From positions 1,210,001 through 1,274,000 of the forward strand of contig NZ_CP158190.1 of the NCBI RefSeq assembly GCF_040250305.1: DNA of 64,000 nucleotides, written 5' to 3'. Each line of letters opens with the position of its first letter. Position 1 is the stretch's first letter. The translations under genes and the position numbers were made by a program. Source of the DNA: Peribacillus frigoritolerans (GTDB taxonomy: Bacteria > Bacillota > Bacilli > Bacillales > DSM-1321). The notes beneath the pieces are model-generated. The model saw only the letters and a list, made by a program, of their open reading frames with translations. It was not told the origin of the DNA and searched no databases. Shown piece after piece: positions 53,304 to 62,891 of this stretch.

Positions 53304-53552
53304 GTGAAACAAGAAATTCATCCCGATTATCAACAAGTGGTATTCATGGATACCAACAGTGGGTATAAATTTTTGACAGGTTCCACTAAGACTTCCAATG
53401 AAACGATCGTTTGGGAAGACGGCCAAACGTATCCATTATTAAAAGTGGAAATCAGCTCGGATACGCACCCTTTTTTTACTGGAAAGCAGAAGTTTGCTGA
53501 AAAAGGCGGACGGGTGGATCGCTTCCTGGATAAATATAATATGAAGAAATGA
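53304..53552 (+). CDS. rpmE2: Ribosomal protein L31 type B (zinc-independent)
   Basis: 82 residues from GTG 53304 with GAGGTG six bases upstream. L31 pattern: [47 protein letters not shown] and [14 protein letters not shown]. There is no cysteine at all, so the zinc-binding C+ site is absent. In Bacillus this version (YtiA) replaces zinc-containing L31 under zinc starvation and frees zinc. The Zur box upstream agrees with that control. Confidence 0.95.
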   Translation: MKQEIHPDYQQVVFMDTNSGYKFLTGSTKTSNETIVWEDGQTYPLLKVEISSDTHPFFTGKQKFAEKGGRVDRFLDKYNMKK

Positions 53553-53555
53553 GAG

Positions 53556-53590
53556 TCAGGCCATCGGGAAATCGATGGCCTTTTTTTATG
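53556..53590 (+). terminator. Terminator of rpmE2
   Basis: AGGCCATCG pairs with CGATGGCCT around GGAAAT, followed by T6. Confidence 0.9.
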
Positions 53591-53617
53591 ACTGGGTAGA
53601 AAAAGAGTTAATGATGA

Positions 53618-53654
53618 AAGGAAAAAGGGTGCCCATAAAATATGAGGCACCCAT
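53618..53654 (-). terminator. Terminator of metI-metC
   Basis: On the minus strand GGGTGCC pairs with GGCACCC, followed by TTTTTCC; 9 bp after the metC stop. Confidence 0.85.
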
Positions 53655-53661
53655 CTTTCAA

Positions 53662-54843
53662 TCATTTTGCAGCAATTGCTTCCCCTTTGGCAATATTGAC
53701 GAGGGCCGCATCGAAGTCCTTGATTATATCGTCCGGATTTTCAAGTCCGACAGAGAGGCGGAGCAAGCTGTTCGTGATGCCTCGCTTTTCCCTTTCATCA
53801 GCAGGCATGGCAGCATGGGACATTTTGGCCGGGTAGGATAATATGGATTCGACCGCTCCCAGGCTTACGGCAAAAACAGGGAGCTCGACAGTGTTCACGA
53901 AGGAACGGAAGATTTCCTCACTTTCCAATTCAAATGACAGGACCGCACCTGCTCCAAGTGACTGGCCTTTCTGGATGGCGTGCTGTGGATGATCGGCTAG
54001 GCCGGGATAATACACTTTTTTCACCAAGGGCTGCTCCTTTAAATAGGCTGCAATCTTTTCTGCCCCTTTTTGTGAATGTTCCATTCTAACTGACAAGGTT
54101 TTCAAACCTCTCATTACAAGCCAGGCATCCTGTACACCAAGGACCGCTCCAAAGGAGTTTTGGAGCGAACCGAGTCTTGCTGCCAATTCCGGATCTTTCA
54201 CGACCGCAAGCCCAGCTACCACATCACTATGTCCGGATAAAAACTTCGTCGCGCTATGAAGGACAACATCAGCGCCCAGATTCAGCGGTTTTTGCAATGC
54301 GGGTGTCAAGAATGTGTTATCAACAAAACTTAAGGCACCGGCTTTTTTTGCGATATCACATACAGCTTGAATATCGGTCACTTTAAGTAACGGATTTGAA
54401 GGCGTTTCGATGTATATGGCCTTGGTATTTGGCTGAACGGCCGCTTTGACGCTTTCAAGGTCCGTCATGTCAACGAAGGTATGCTCAATATTGAAACGGG
54501 TCAATACGCTAGTGACCATCCTGAACGTTCCGCCATATACATCTTCGGAAATGACGATATGGTCTCCGGCAGACAATAGCAGGAAGGCTGTTGAAATGGC
54601 AGCCATACCTGATGAAAAGGCAAAGCCGTGAGTGCCTTCCTCAAGATCGGCAATGATATCTTCAAGTGCTTCGCGAGTTGGGTTCCCGCTTCTGCTGTAG
54701 TCATATTTGCCGAATTGATCGATATCGGATTGATGGAAAGTCGATGCATGCTGAATGGGGACGCTCACACCGCCAGTTGCCGGATCGAATTTATGTTGAT
54801 TATGAAGTAATTTCGTTTCAAAGCTAAAATCATGACCTGTCAT
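53662..54843 (-). CDS. metC: Cystathionine beta-lyase
   Basis: 393 residues; ATG 54843 overlaps the metI stop (ATGA), with GGGAGGCAC upstream. Cys/Met metabolism PLP family: YSRSGNPTREALE, AFSSGMAAIS, SEDVYGGTFRM, YIETPSNPLLKV, FVDNTFLTP and PLP-lysine motif DVVLHSATKFLSGHSD. It splits cystathionine to homocysteine, pyruvate and ammonia. As second gene of the S-box operon it matches B. subtilis MetC (YjcJ). Confidence 0.93.
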   Translation of the reverse strand: MTGHDFSFETKLLHNQHKFDPATGGVSVPIQHASTFHQSDIDQFGKYDYSRSGNPTREALEDIIADLEEGTHGFAFSSGMAAISTAFLLLSAGDHIVISEDVYGGTFRMVTSVLTRFNIEHTFVDMTDLESVKAAVQPNTKAIYIETPSNPLLKVTDIQAVCDIAKKAGALSFVDNTFLTPALQKPLNLGADVVLHSATKFLSGHSDVVAGLAVVKDPELAARLGSLQNSFGAVLGVQDAWLVMRGLKTLSVRMEHSQKGAEKIAAYLKEQPLVKKVYYPGLADHPQHAIQKGQSLGAGAVLSFELESEEIFRSFVNTVELPVFAVSLGAVESILSYPAKMSHAAMPADEREKRGITNSLLRLSVGLENPDDIIKDFDAALVNIAKGEAIAAK

Positions 54844-55952
54844 CGTAGTGCCTCCCTTTTTACATGTGCGAATGCTTGCTGCAGGTCACCAATCAAATCA
54901 TCGCTATCCTCGATGCCAACGGAGAAGCGGAGCAGGCGATTACAAACCCCATTTGCCGTTCTGACCTCAAGCGGTATATCGGCATGTGTTTGTGTGGCAG
55001 GATAGGTGATGAAGCTTTCAACCCCTCCAAGGCTTTCTGCAAAGGAAATTAATGAGAGCGATTGTAAAAATGGGTTAACAGCCGCTTCATCAATGATGCG
55101 GAAAGAAATCATGCCGCCTCTGCCGGGATACAATACATCCGTGACACAATCATGCTCCGATAAGTAATCTACAAGTATTTTGGCATTCTTTTCATGACGC
55201 TCCATCCGCAATGCCAGGGTTTTCATTCCGCGCATCAACAGCCAAGAATCAAATGGGCTCAAGACAGCTCCAGTACCATTATGATGGAAGGCAAGTGCAT
55301 CACATAATTCAGCGCCGCTAGCAACGATCAGACCGGCGAGCACATCATTATGACCACCGAGATACTTGGTTGCACTGTGAATCACAATATCCGCTCCAAG
55401 CAGGATGGGTTGTTGAATAAGAGGCGTGTAAAAAGTGTTATCAACGATTAACAATAAATTATATCGTTTGGCCAATGCGGCAACGGCGCTAATGTCCGTT
55501 TGCTGCATAAGGGGGTTAGTGGGAGTTTCGATGAAGATGGCTTTCGTGTGAGGAGTGATGGCTTTTTCGATATCCTCCAAACAACAAGTGTTTACATAGT
55601 CACACTGCAATCCCCATTTTTTAAAACCTTGTTCTAACAGACGATATGTACCGCCATAAAGATCTTCGCTGACAATCCATGCATCCCCGGATTTAAAAAG
55701 GGCGAGAATGGTTGAGATGGCGGCCATTCCTGAACTGCAGGCATAACCTTGGTCTCCTTTTTCCAGATCGGCGATGGATCGCTCCAATAGCTGGCGTGTA
55801 GGGTTACCTGTCCTTGTGTAGTCGAATCCCGTCGATTGGCCAATTCCTTCGTGACGAAAGGCTGTTGAAAAGTATACCGGCGGATTGACTGTTCCTGTCG
55901 CCGTTTCGCTGCGATTTCCTAATTGAGCAAGATATGTTTCAGTTTTATACAT
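54840..55952 (-). CDS. metI: Cystathionine gamma-synthase / O-acylhomoserine thiolyase
   Basis: 370 residues from ATG 55952 (AAAGGAG 11 nt upstream; GTG 55961 also possible). Same PLP family: DYTRTGNPTRQLLE, ACSSGMAAIST, SEDLYGGTYRL, FIETPTNPLMQQTD, DNTFYTPLIQQP and DIVIHSATKYLGGHND. Joins O-acylhomoserine with cysteine or sulfide. First gene of metI-metC, as in B. subtilis, under a SAM riboswitch. Together the two enzymes turn O-acylhomoserine into homocysteine. Confidence 0.93.
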   Translation of the reverse strand: MYKTETYLAQLGNRSETATGTVNPPVYFSTAFRHEGIGQSTGFDYTRTGNPTRQLLERSIADLEKGDQGYACSSGMAAISTILALFKSGDAWIVSEDLYGGTYRLLEQGFKKWGLQCDYVNTCCLEDIEKAITPHTKAIFIETPTNPLMQQTDISAVAALAKRYNLLLIVDNTFYTPLIQQPILLGADIVIHSATKYLGGHNDVLAGLIVASGAELCDALAFHHNGTGAVLSPFDSWLLMRGMKTLALRMERHEKNAKILVDYLSEHDCVTDVLYPGRGGMISFRIIDEAAVNPFLQSLSLISFAESLGGVESFITYPATQTHADIPLEVRTANGVCNRLLRFSVGIEDSDDLIGDLQQAFAHVKREALR

Positions 55953-55982
55953 GGTTTTCACTGCTCCTTTGAGTTATATAAA

Positions 55983-56014
55983 ATAAAAAAAAGTCTTCTT
56001 TAAGAAGAAGACTT
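55983..56014 (-). terminator. Riboswitch-controlled terminator of metI-metC
   Basis: AAAGTCTTCTT pairs with AAGAAGACTTT around a short loop and is followed by T8 on the minus strand. Confidence 0.9.
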
Positions 56015-56038
56015 TGATTAAGTAAGGATGAGTCATTC

Positions 56039-56153
56039 TTCTTATCTTCCAAGTTCACAAACTTGTGGAATTAGCACCTTTTCATTGGTTTGAAACAAAT
56101 GAAGGTTGCTGAGGTGTCATCGGGCCATTCCCTCTACCTCTCTCGATAAGAGT
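56039..56153 (-). ncRNA. SAM-I riboswitch (S-box)
   Basis: Read on the minus strand: CTTATCGAGAGAGGTAGAGG, GGAATGGCCCGATGACACC, TCAGCAACC, AAGGTGCTAATTCC and closing GATAAG. All S-box core elements are in order, including the P1 pair CTTATC/GATAAG. SAM binding favours the terminator at 55983 and turns off metI-metC. Confidence 0.95.
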
Positions 56154-56155
56154 TT

Positions 56156-56480
56156 AGATTATTCAATTTCTTTTGAATTTACTATATATACAAAATACTG
56201 TCAAGGACATTTTGGGAGTGATGATGCTTAGATGTTCATGGCGAGGTCAATCGAAGCCTAGCGGTGCCTACACTTTATGTATCAAAAAAGAATATCCGAA
56301 TTTTCATATAAACATGAAGGGAACATGGATTTTTCAGAAAAAATGGAAAGGGTCAGCGGGATATTTTTGCTTTAAAATAATAAAGTTTGTACAATGTATG
56401 GAGAGAAAGAATAATCCGACATTATTCATTTCATATGCAAAAGGTCTTCAATGAATAGTGCAAACATAGGAGGAGAACAC
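56156..56480. other. Divergent upstream region of fumC and the S-box operon
   Basis: Should hold both promoters. A 93-codon plus-strand frame (56173-56454) lacks a ribosome site and has unlikely composition; not accepted. Confidence 0.4.
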
Positions 56481-57863
56481 ATGGAATACAGAATCGAACG
56501 AGATACGATGGGTGAAGTGAAAGTTCCTGCTGATAAATATTGGGGAGCACAAACTGAGAGAAGCCGTAACAATTTCAAAATCGGTAACGAAAAAATGCCG
56601 ATTGAATTAGTTCGTGCATTTGCATACGTTAAACAAGCTGCGGCAAAGGTGAACCATGATCTTGGTGATCTTTCCGAAGTTAAAAAGAATGCCATCGTCA
56701 AGATTTGCGGCGAAATCCTTGAAGGTACACTTGATGAACATTTCCCTCTTGTAGTTTGGCAAACTGGAAGCGGCACGCAAAGTAATATGAACGTGAATGA
56801 AGTGGTCGCTAACAAAGGGAATGAATGGTTAAAAGAAAATGGTGAATCGAAAACCCTTCACCCGAATGATGATGTAAACAAGGCTCAAAGCTCAAATGAT
56901 ACGTTCCCGACCGCCATGCATATTGCAGCCTTTATGGAAGTCGCTGAAAAATTGGTTCCTGCCATCAAAGCCCTTCGTGATACATTCGATACAAAAGAAA
57001 AAGAATTTTGGGATGTCGTGAAAATCGGCCGGACACATCTTCAAGATGCTACACCATTAACATTAGGACAAGAAATTTCCGGTTGGAAAGCGATGCTCGA
57101 TAAAGATTTGGCAATGATTGAGGAAAGCAGCCAAAAATTATTGAACCTTGCTCTAGGCGGAACGGCTGTAGGAACCGGAATCAATACAAAGAAAGAATTC
57201 CCGGGACTTTCTGCCAAACAAATTGCCGCGGATACAGGATATCCTTTTGTCACATCTGATAATAAGTTCCATGCATTGACTAGCCATAACGAAATCGTCT
57301 ACGCACACGGTGCTTTGAAAGCATTGGCGGCGGATTTAATGAAAATTGCGAACGATGTCAGATGGCTCGCAAGTGGTCCAAGAAGCGGAATCGGCGAAAT
57401 AGCCATTCCGGAAAACGAGCCGGGCAGCTCCATCATGCCAGGTAAAGTCAATCCAACACAAAGTGAAGCGCTTACCATGATTGCAACACAAATCGTGGGT
57501 AACGATGCTACAATTGGCTTTGCAGCAAGCCAAGGTAACTTTGAATTGAATGTATTCAAACCAGTCATCATCTATAACTTCCTGCAAACGGTCAAATTAT
57601 TGACGGAAGGCATTCATTCATTCAACGACAATTGTGCGGTGGGCATCACTGCAAATGGAGATAAAATCAAAGAAAATGTAGAACGTTCCCTTATGTTGGT
57701 AACAGCATTGAACCCGCATATCGGTTATGAAAAAGCAGCCAAGATCGCCAAAACGGCATTCAAGGACAACTCTACTTTAAAAGAAGCGGCGTTGAAATTG
57801 GAGTTCCTGACGGAAGATGAATTCAAAGCATGGGTCGATCCTGCTAACATGGTTAATAAATAA
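56481..57863 (+). CDS. fumC: Fumarate hydratase class II
   Basis: 460 residues from ATG 56481 after [24 protein letters not shown] at the N terminus, [51 protein letters not shown], and the superfamily signature [16 protein letters not shown] with the catalytic Ser loop. Converts fumarate and malate in the citric acid cycle; iron-independent. Equivalent of B. subtilis CitG. Own terminator. Confidence 0.97.
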   Translation: MEYRIERDTMGEVKVPADKYWGAQTERSRNNFKIGNEKMPIELVRAFAYVKQAAAKVNHDLGDLSEVKKNAIVKICGEILEGTLDEHFPLVVWQTGSGTQSNMNVNEVVANKGNEWLKENGESKTLHPNDDVNKAQSSNDTFPTAMHIAAFMEVAEKLVPAIKALRDTFDTKEKEFWDVVKIGRTHLQDATPLTLGQEISGWKAMLDKDLAMIEESSQKLLNLALGGTAVGTGINTKKEFPGLSAKQIAADTGYPFVTSDNKFHALTSHNEIVYAHGALKALAADLMKIANDVRWLASGPRSGIGEIAIPENEPGSSIMPGKVNPTQSEALTMIATQIVGNDATIGFAASQGNFELNVFKPVIIYNFLQTVKLLTEGIHSFNDNCAVGITANGDKIKENVERSLMLVTALNPHIGYEKAAKIAKTAFKDNSTLKEAALKLEFLTEDEFKAWVDPANMVNK

Positions 57864-57872
57864 TTGCATAGA

Positions 57873-57905
57873 AGTGCCCTCCCTCTGGTATTAGGGAGGG
57901 TGTTT
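57873..57905 (+). terminator. Terminator of fumC
   Basis: CCCTCCCT pairs with AGGGAGGG around an 8-base loop, followed by TGTTTCC; T run short. Confidence 0.75.
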
Positions 57906-57972
57906 CCATGTGTTAAAATAATGGAATCGACAAATACTGAAATCATAAGTATTGGGAACAGGAGGAAAAACA

Positions 57973-58215
57973 ATGTCTATATGCCCGCTTTGCAACGGTT
58001 TGAGAAAAATTCATGTGAAATGCCCGGAATGCGGCAGTGATCTTGAGGATAAAGGGAAATTCATGGACTACGCTGATGATTATAGTGCTTATATGGATAT
58101 CGACATACTTAAAGAAAACGACGGATACCCTCAATCCCTTCAAAAAGGCCAATGCCCGCATCTCATGAAATGCCCTGAATGCGGACATGATGAAGTGGTA
58201 TTGGTCCAGGAATGA
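57973..58215 (+). CDS. Small zinc-ribbon protein
   Basis: 80 residues from ATG 57973 after AGGAGG. Three C-x-x-C pairs: CPLC (5-8), CPECGS (about 18-23) and CPECGH (about 68-73), with CPHLMK just before the last. Two metal sites or one ribbon with an insertion are possible. The middle is acidic (DYADDYSAYMDIDILKENDG). Family unknown to me, though similar small proteins are common in Bacillus. Stands alone between fumC and msmX. Confidence 0.78.
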   Translation: MSICPLCNGLRKIHVKCPECGSDLEDKGKFMDYADDYSAYMDIDILKENDGYPQSLQKGQCPHLMKCPECGHDEVVLVQE

Positions 58216-58240
58216 ATCTATCGTTTTATTTGAATAAACG

Positions 58241-58271
58241 TAAAAAGACCCAATATGAATGGGTCTTTTTA
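58241..58271. terminator. Bidirectional terminator
   Basis: AAAAAGACCCA pairs with TGGGTCTTTTT around ATATGAA. Shared by the zinc-ribbon gene and msmX. Confidence 0.9.
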
Positions 58272-58274
58272 TGT

Positions 58275-59420
58275 TTAATTGGCAGATAACTTCATGCTTT
58301 CCTGCATCTGTTCATCTTCTTCAACTAAAATGCGATGTTCAGTTCCTTTATCAAAAAAGTGTGCTTTATTCATGTCGAGGGCAAGTTCGATCTTTTCCCC
58401 TGCCTGAATAATATTCTTGGCATCGACCCGTGCTACGAAGTCCTGCCCCTCTAATGTGGAGTAGAGCATGATCTCCGCGCCCATGAGTTCGGCTACATCA
58501 ATTTGGGTCGTGAATGTTGTGTTAGGGGACTTCGTGAAGTAAGCTCCTTCATTATGGAAATCCTCAGGACGGATGCCAAGGATTACATCTTTTCCGACAT
58601 ATCCTTGATCACGCAGCATTTTCATTTTAAATTCAGGTATTTCAAGCGTTTGTTCGCCTATTTTAATTGTGCCTTCTTTTAATGTTCCGGTAAAGAAGTT
58701 CATGGCAGGCGATCCGATAAAGCCGCCGACGAAAACATTTATAGGTTTCTCATAAACGTCCTTTGGGGCACCGACCTGTTGGATGATACCATCTTTCATT
58801 ACAACAAGACGTGTCGCCATGGTCATTGCCTCTGTTTGGTCATGCGTGACATATATCGTTGTGGTGTCGAGCCGTTTATGCAGTTTAGCGATTTCCGCAC
58901 GCATTTGAACCCGCAGCTTTGCGTCGAGATTGGATAATGGCTCATCCATCAAGAAAACTTTTGCGTCCCTTACAATTGCGCGACCGAGAGCCACACGCTG
59001 GCGCTGACCACCTGAAAGCGCTTTAGGTTTCCTGTTAAGCAGCTCTTCAAGTCCGAGAATCCTTGCCGCTTCATTGACCCTTTGCTTGATTTCCGCTTTT
59101 GGCGTTTTCCTCAGCTTTAATCCGAATGCCATATTGTCAAAGACGGTCATATGAGGATATAAGGCATAGTTCTGGAAAACCATCGCAATATCACGATCTT
59201 TAGGAGGGACATCATTGACTCGCTTGCCGTCTATGTATAAATCCCCTTGGGAAATGTCCTCCAGTCCGGCAATCATCCTTAATGTCGTTGATTTGCCGCA
59301 ACCGGAAGGTCCCACAAAAACGATGAATTCCTTATCGGCAACACGAAGGTTGAAGTCTTTAACAGCCGTCACCTTTTTATCATAAATCTTGAATATATGA
59401 TCTAACACTAACTCTGCCAT
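58275..59420 (-). CDS. msmX: Multipurpose sugar ABC transporter ATPase MsmX
   Basis: 381 residues from ATG 59420 after AAAGGGGG. Walker A FVGPSGCGKSTTLRM, Q-loop MVFQNYALYPHMTV, signature ALSGGQRQRVALGRAIV, Walker B VFLMDEPLSNLDA, His switch YVTHDQTEA; then the regulatory TOBE/MalK-like domain (about 240-380). It closely resembles B. subtilis MsmX, which energises several sugar importers (maltodextrin, arabinan and galactan oligomers and others) whose operons lack an ATPase. No permease genes adjacent, as expected. Confidence 0.92.
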   Translation of the reverse strand: MAELVLDHIFKIYDKKVTAVKDFNLRVADKEFIVFVGPSGCGKSTTLRMIAGLEDISQGDLYIDGKRVNDVPPKDRDIAMVFQNYALYPHMTVFDNMAFGLKLRKTPKAEIKQRVNEAARILGLEELLNRKPKALSGGQRQRVALGRAIVRDAKVFLMDEPLSNLDAKLRVQMRAEIAKLHKRLDTTTIYVTHDQTEAMTMATRLVVMKDGIIQQVGAPKDVYEKPINVFVGGFIGSPAMNFFTGTLKEGTIKIGEQTLEIPEFKMKMLRDQGYVGKDVILGIRPEDFHNEGAYFTKSPNTTFTTQIDVAELMGAEIMLYSTLEGQDFVARVDAKNIIQAGEKIELALDMNKAHFFDKGTEHRILVEEDEQMQESMKLSAN

Positions 59421-59545
59421 GAAAAATCCCCCTTTTAAACTCCTGATTACTTGTACCAATTAGCTATAGTCTAAGCTATCGGTTTAGAAAAAAGTATGGG
59501 CACATTGCACAAAAAAAGGATGTTATTACCTCTTTGTAATGGAAA

Positions 59546-60430
59546 TTAATCATTCAGCAGAAATATCAAGTACGCAGTAAGGGCATGACTGAAGTTTCTA
59601 ATATCGAGACCAGTTCTTTCAGAGAATTTATCGATTCGGTATTGTAAGCTGTTTCGATGTATATAAAGCTGTTTGGCGGCATAGGTGGCATTGGAATTAC
59701 ATTCGATATACGTTTTAACTGTTTTGATAAGCTCAGTATCCTGCTGGGTCTTACCAAGAATTTCATTGATATACCACTGTGCATTCTTAAAGGATGGATC
59801 ATTTATTAATGAATGAGGGATGATGTCTGCCAAATCAGTCACCTTTAGATCCGGCAGATGCACCTGTGCCAAATCAAAACTCCTTTTCTCCTGGACCCAG
59901 TGATGGTGTAGGTCTTGATTTACAGGGTGAAAGCGTCCCGTGAACATACGGGTCTTTACATAAAAATCACTTTCAAGCGTGGAAGAAATGGCGATTAGTT
60001 CTTTATTTGATAATGGTTCATCCTTGTCGGTTTCAATTAAGACTCCTGCCGTTTCATTTTCCCAGATAATAGCTGCGTCAGATGGAACGAAAGCGAGGAA
60101 GGCCTCTTCAAAATCGGAGTTGGAAAAATCAGCATGAGTCAGCTTGAAATGAAGGAATCGAACATTCTCCCAGCTCGTTAAAGGCAATGGTGCATTCGGT
60201 TCGGATAAAAAATTTTTCCATGATGAGTCTGGATGTGCATTGAGGTTATTTGGGTTTATGGAAGGAGCAAAAAGCAGTTCCAATAAACGGATTTCCTCGG
60301 CTGTGATTTCTGAACGGGGAATGCCAAGTATACTTCTGGAGTCTTCGAACCAAACATATTCAGAAATATCATCAGTATCCTTTTTATTGGTAAGAGCGTT
60401 CGGGAATTTTTGTTTAAGATTTTCAAGCAT
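59546..60430 (-). CDS. CdaR/PucR-type helix-turn-helix regulator (YxkF-like)
   Basis: 294 residues from ATG 60430 (AGAAGGTGG upstream). N-terminal region of unknown ligand; C-terminal HTH_30 domain (about 235-290): ELIKTVKTYIECNSNATYAA, KQLYIHRNSLQYRIDKFSER, TGLDIRNFSHALTAYLI. This is the CdaR/PucR recognition helix pattern. The same neighbour of msmX is found in B. subtilis (YxkF). It may regulate msmX, 126 bp downstream on the same strand, in response to a sugar-derived signal. Confidence 0.85.
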   Translation of the reverse strand: MLENLKQKFPNALTNKKDTDDISEYVWFEDSRSILGIPRSEITAEEIRLLELLFAPSINPNNLNAHPDSSWKNFLSEPNAPLPLTSWENVRFLHFKLTHADFSNSDFEEAFLAFVPSDAAIIWENETAGVLIETDKDEPLSNKELIAISSTLESDFYVKTRMFTGRFHPVNQDLHHHWVQEKRSFDLAQVHLPDLKVTDLADIIPHSLINDPSFKNAQWYINEILGKTQQDTELIKTVKTYIECNSNATYAAKQLYIHRNSLQYRIDKFSERTGLDIRNFSHALTAYLIFLLND

Positions 60431-60608
60431 CGGTTCCACCTTCTTTCTCCCTTTCCATATCATTATAGCGAAAAAGAATAAAGTTCAAAAGATTAGGATA
60501 TTGCTAGTTTTTCCGAAAGGGAAATAAAAGAAAAGTTGCAAGTATTATTAATGTTAGGAAAGGGTATTGCGTATGCTTTATGGAATATCGTTAAAAGGAG
60601 GAGATCTT

Positions 60609-61646
60609 ATGAACATTTTAATATTGGGCGGTACACGCTTTTTAGGCAGGTATTTAGCAAAAGCTGCAATAGGGAAAGGGCATGATGTTACACTTTTTAA
60701 CCGTGGAAGCGATCCTTATGTCTTTCCCGAAATAGAACAGTTAAAAGGGGACCGCGACGGGAATTTGGAAATATTGAAAGGAAGACAGTGGGATGCAGTC
60801 ATTGACACATCAGGATTTATCCCTCGAACTGTATCGAAATCCTGTAGATTGCTTAATCAAGTTAAACATTATACATATATTTCAAGCATCTCAGTTTACA
60901 GTGATCCGACCGAGCCAGGAATTGATGAAAATGGAGAAGTTCATACACTAAATGAAGATAAAGCAGAAGAGATCACCCGTGGAACTGCTGGACCGATATA
61001 CGGTGAATATTATGGACCGTTAAAATCATTAAGCGAAAAAGCAGCTGAAAAACAACTGCCGGGGAAAGTCCTGTCAATTCGCGCCGGGCAAATAGTGGGT
61101 CCATATGATTACACTGACAGATTGCCGTACTGGCTTAAAAGGATAGCGGAAGGGGGAGAAATTTTATCTCCTGGACGCCCTGGACGTCCAATCCAAGTTA
61201 TCGATGCAAGGGACTTGGCCCAATGGATCATCCAAATGATAGAAAAAAGCATGACAGGTACGTATAATGCCGTTGGCCCAGATTACACACTGACTATGGG
61301 GCAATTACTTGAAGGCTGCAAAAAGGTAACAGGAAGTAACGCTGATTTTACATGGGTATCTGAAAAATTTTTAAATGACAATAAAGTAGAGCCGTGGGGA
61401 GAAATGCCTTTATGGATACCAGAAGAATTTCCTTTACCTGGAGGAAAGGAACCTTTGAATGGGTTCTTGGCTGTCGATAACGGTAAAGCCATCAATAATG
61501 GACTAACATTCCGTCCCTTATCAGAAACTCTCGAAGATATATGGAATTGGGAAAAGTGCCGTCCGGAATCTGCTGATAGAAAAGCAGGCATTCACAGACA
61601 ACATGAAAGTGATCTCCTTGGATTATGGAAACAGACAGTAGGTTGA
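60609..61646 (+). CDS. NAD-dependent epimerase/dehydratase (extended SDR)
   Basis: 345 residues from ATG 60609 after AAAAGGAGGAG. Rossmann motif ILGGTRFLGRYLA (GxxGxxG variant GGTRFLG), DTSGFIP, TYISSISVYSD with the Ser, and Tyr/Lys in YGPLKSLSE. IDARDLAQWIIQM and a typical C-terminal substrate region follow. Resembles plant CSP41/sugar-epimerase relatives of Bacillus. Substrate unknown. Monocistronic with a strong terminator. Confidence 0.87.
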   Translation: MNILILGGTRFLGRYLAKAAIGKGHDVTLFNRGSDPYVFPEIEQLKGDRDGNLEILKGRQWDAVIDTSGFIPRTVSKSCRLLNQVKHYTYISSISVYSDPTEPGIDENGEVHTLNEDKAEEITRGTAGPIYGEYYGPLKSLSEKAAEKQLPGKVLSIRAGQIVGPYDYTDRLPYWLKRIAEGGEILSPGRPGRPIQVIDARDLAQWIIQMIEKSMTGTYNAVGPDYTLTMGQLLEGCKKVTGSNADFTWVSEKFLNDNKVEPWGEMPLWIPEEFPLPGGKEPLNGFLAVDNGKAINNGLTFRPLSETLEDIWNWEKCRPESADRKAGIHRQHESDLLGLWKQTVG

Positions 61647-61689
61647 AACCTTCTTTTATTATTTTTAAATAAACAATGTGAAGGAAATA

Positions 61690-61726
61690 AAAAAAACGAT
61701 GGGGTAAAAACCCCATCGTTTTTTAG
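61690..61726. terminator. Bidirectional terminator
   Basis: AAAAACGATGGGG pairs perfectly with CCCCATCGTTTTT around TAAAAA. Overlaps the end of the convergent dehydrogenase gene. Confidence 0.93.
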
Positions 61727-62829
61727 TCTATGGATCTGCTTGCATGTTTTGCGAGGATTTCAAGGTTTTCCATGGCGGCTGCCACTTTTTCCTTGTTGAT
61801 ATCAGGGAAAAGAAGATGGATGTCTTCACCTTCTTTGACAGAGTGGGCTGCAATTTGTTGAAGTTCCGCCTTATGTTCAAACGTCAGGCCAATATCAAGC
61901 AATGTCATCGGCAGTTTAAGCACCTGGTAGATTGGCAGCAATTGTTTGATTTCCGAGAATTTCCCTTCTAACACAAGCTGGACTAAAATGCCATATGCCA
62001 CTTTTTCCCCGTGAAGTAAATGATGCGCTTCCGTGATGGTAGTCATGCCATTATGAATGGAGTGGGCACCGGCAACGCGCAGGTACTGGCCGCCAAAGCC
62101 GCCAACTAGACCGCTGGTGATGATATTCGTTTCAATTACACGCTGCAGCGCATCTGTCCATTTACCCTTTTCCAAATCAGCTAGGGCTTCCTCGCCATAT
62201 GTCAATAAAACTTCCTGGCATTGCCTTGCGGCTATATGGGCCATTTCAATACAAACGGACTTCGTGGCAAGCTTTTCGACGAGTGCATTGCCCTCGTACC
62301 ATTTCGCCAATGTATCGCCGATTCCCGCACGTAAATAGTTAATCGGCGAATTAAGGAGAATTCCCGGTTCAATAAATAACATCCAAGCGCTTTTTTCATG
62401 AATATCATAGCGAACATATGAACCATTATCATCATAAATGACACTCAACGGTGTCCAGGCAGCGCAGGTGGAAGCCAAGGTTGGAATGAGGATGATTTCC
62501 TTTTGAAGCAAGTTTCCGGCCGATTTGACGAGGTCGAGCAACTTACCGCCGCCAATGCCGATTAATGCATCCGCACCATGTTCTAGAGCAGCCTTCTTGA
62601 CGCGTTCAATTTCCGGGTCACTGCATTCCCCGCCGTATGTGAAAAAGATCTTCTCAATATTTTCTAAGGAAGGAAAAAAGGGTTCAGCAACTTTCCATGA
62701 TTTTCTTCCATGAATAACGAGCACTTTACGAATGTTGCCATTACTCAGTTTTGCTTCCAGGTTTTCAAGGACATTAGCTTTACAGGCATAATAAGCGGGG
62801 CCGCTGCGGACCTCCAGTAAGGTATTCAT
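61723..62829 (-). CDS. Iron-containing alcohol dehydrogenase family (GldA/HcxA-like)
   Basis: 368 residues; ATG 62829 with AAGGAGAACG upstream. NAD(P) loop DALIGIGGGKLLDLVK, PTLASTCAAWTPLSVIY, metal ligands in AGIGDTLAKWYEG, AGAHSIHNGMT and HHLLHGEKVAYG. GldA/HcxA subgroup. E. coli HcxA (YbdH) reduces 2-oxo acids and lies next to methionine aminotransferase YbdL. Here the gene follows metP and metQ on the same strand, so a role with 2-oxo or 2-hydroxy acids related to methionine is attractive but unproven. Confidence 0.85.
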   Translation of the reverse strand: MNTLLEVRSGPAYYACKANVLENLEAKLSNGNIRKVLVIHGRKSWKVAEPFFPSLENIEKIFFTYGGECSDPEIERVKKAALEHGADALIGIGGGKLLDLVKSAGNLLQKEIILIPTLASTCAAWTPLSVIYDDNGSYVRYDIHEKSAWMLFIEPGILLNSPINYLRAGIGDTLAKWYEGNALVEKLATKSVCIEMAHIAARQCQEVLLTYGEEALADLEKGKWTDALQRVIETNIITSGLVGGFGGQYLRVAGAHSIHNGMTTITEAHHLLHGEKVAYGILVQLVLEGKFSEIKQLLPIYQVLKLPMTLLDIGLTFEHKAELQQIAAHSVKEGEDIHLLFPDINKEKVAAAMENLEILAKHASRSID

Positions 62830-62847
62830 ATTCGTTCTCCTTAATGA

Positions 62848-62881
62848 AAGGCCTGTTCCCGGTAAAGGGGAAGCAGGCCTC
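62848..62881 (-). terminator. Intercistronic stem-loop between metQ and the dehydrogenase gene
   Basis: AGGCCTGC-TTCCCC pairs with GGGAACAGGCCT; only TTTCATT follows, so it may partly terminate or protect the metQ message. Confidence 0.65.
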
Positions 62882-62891
62882 GATTATTTGA

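Noticed and set aside
56173..56454. 93-codon plus-strand frame before fumC
   Set aside because: No SD, odd composition (many Cys and Trp), and it occupies the divergent promoter region.
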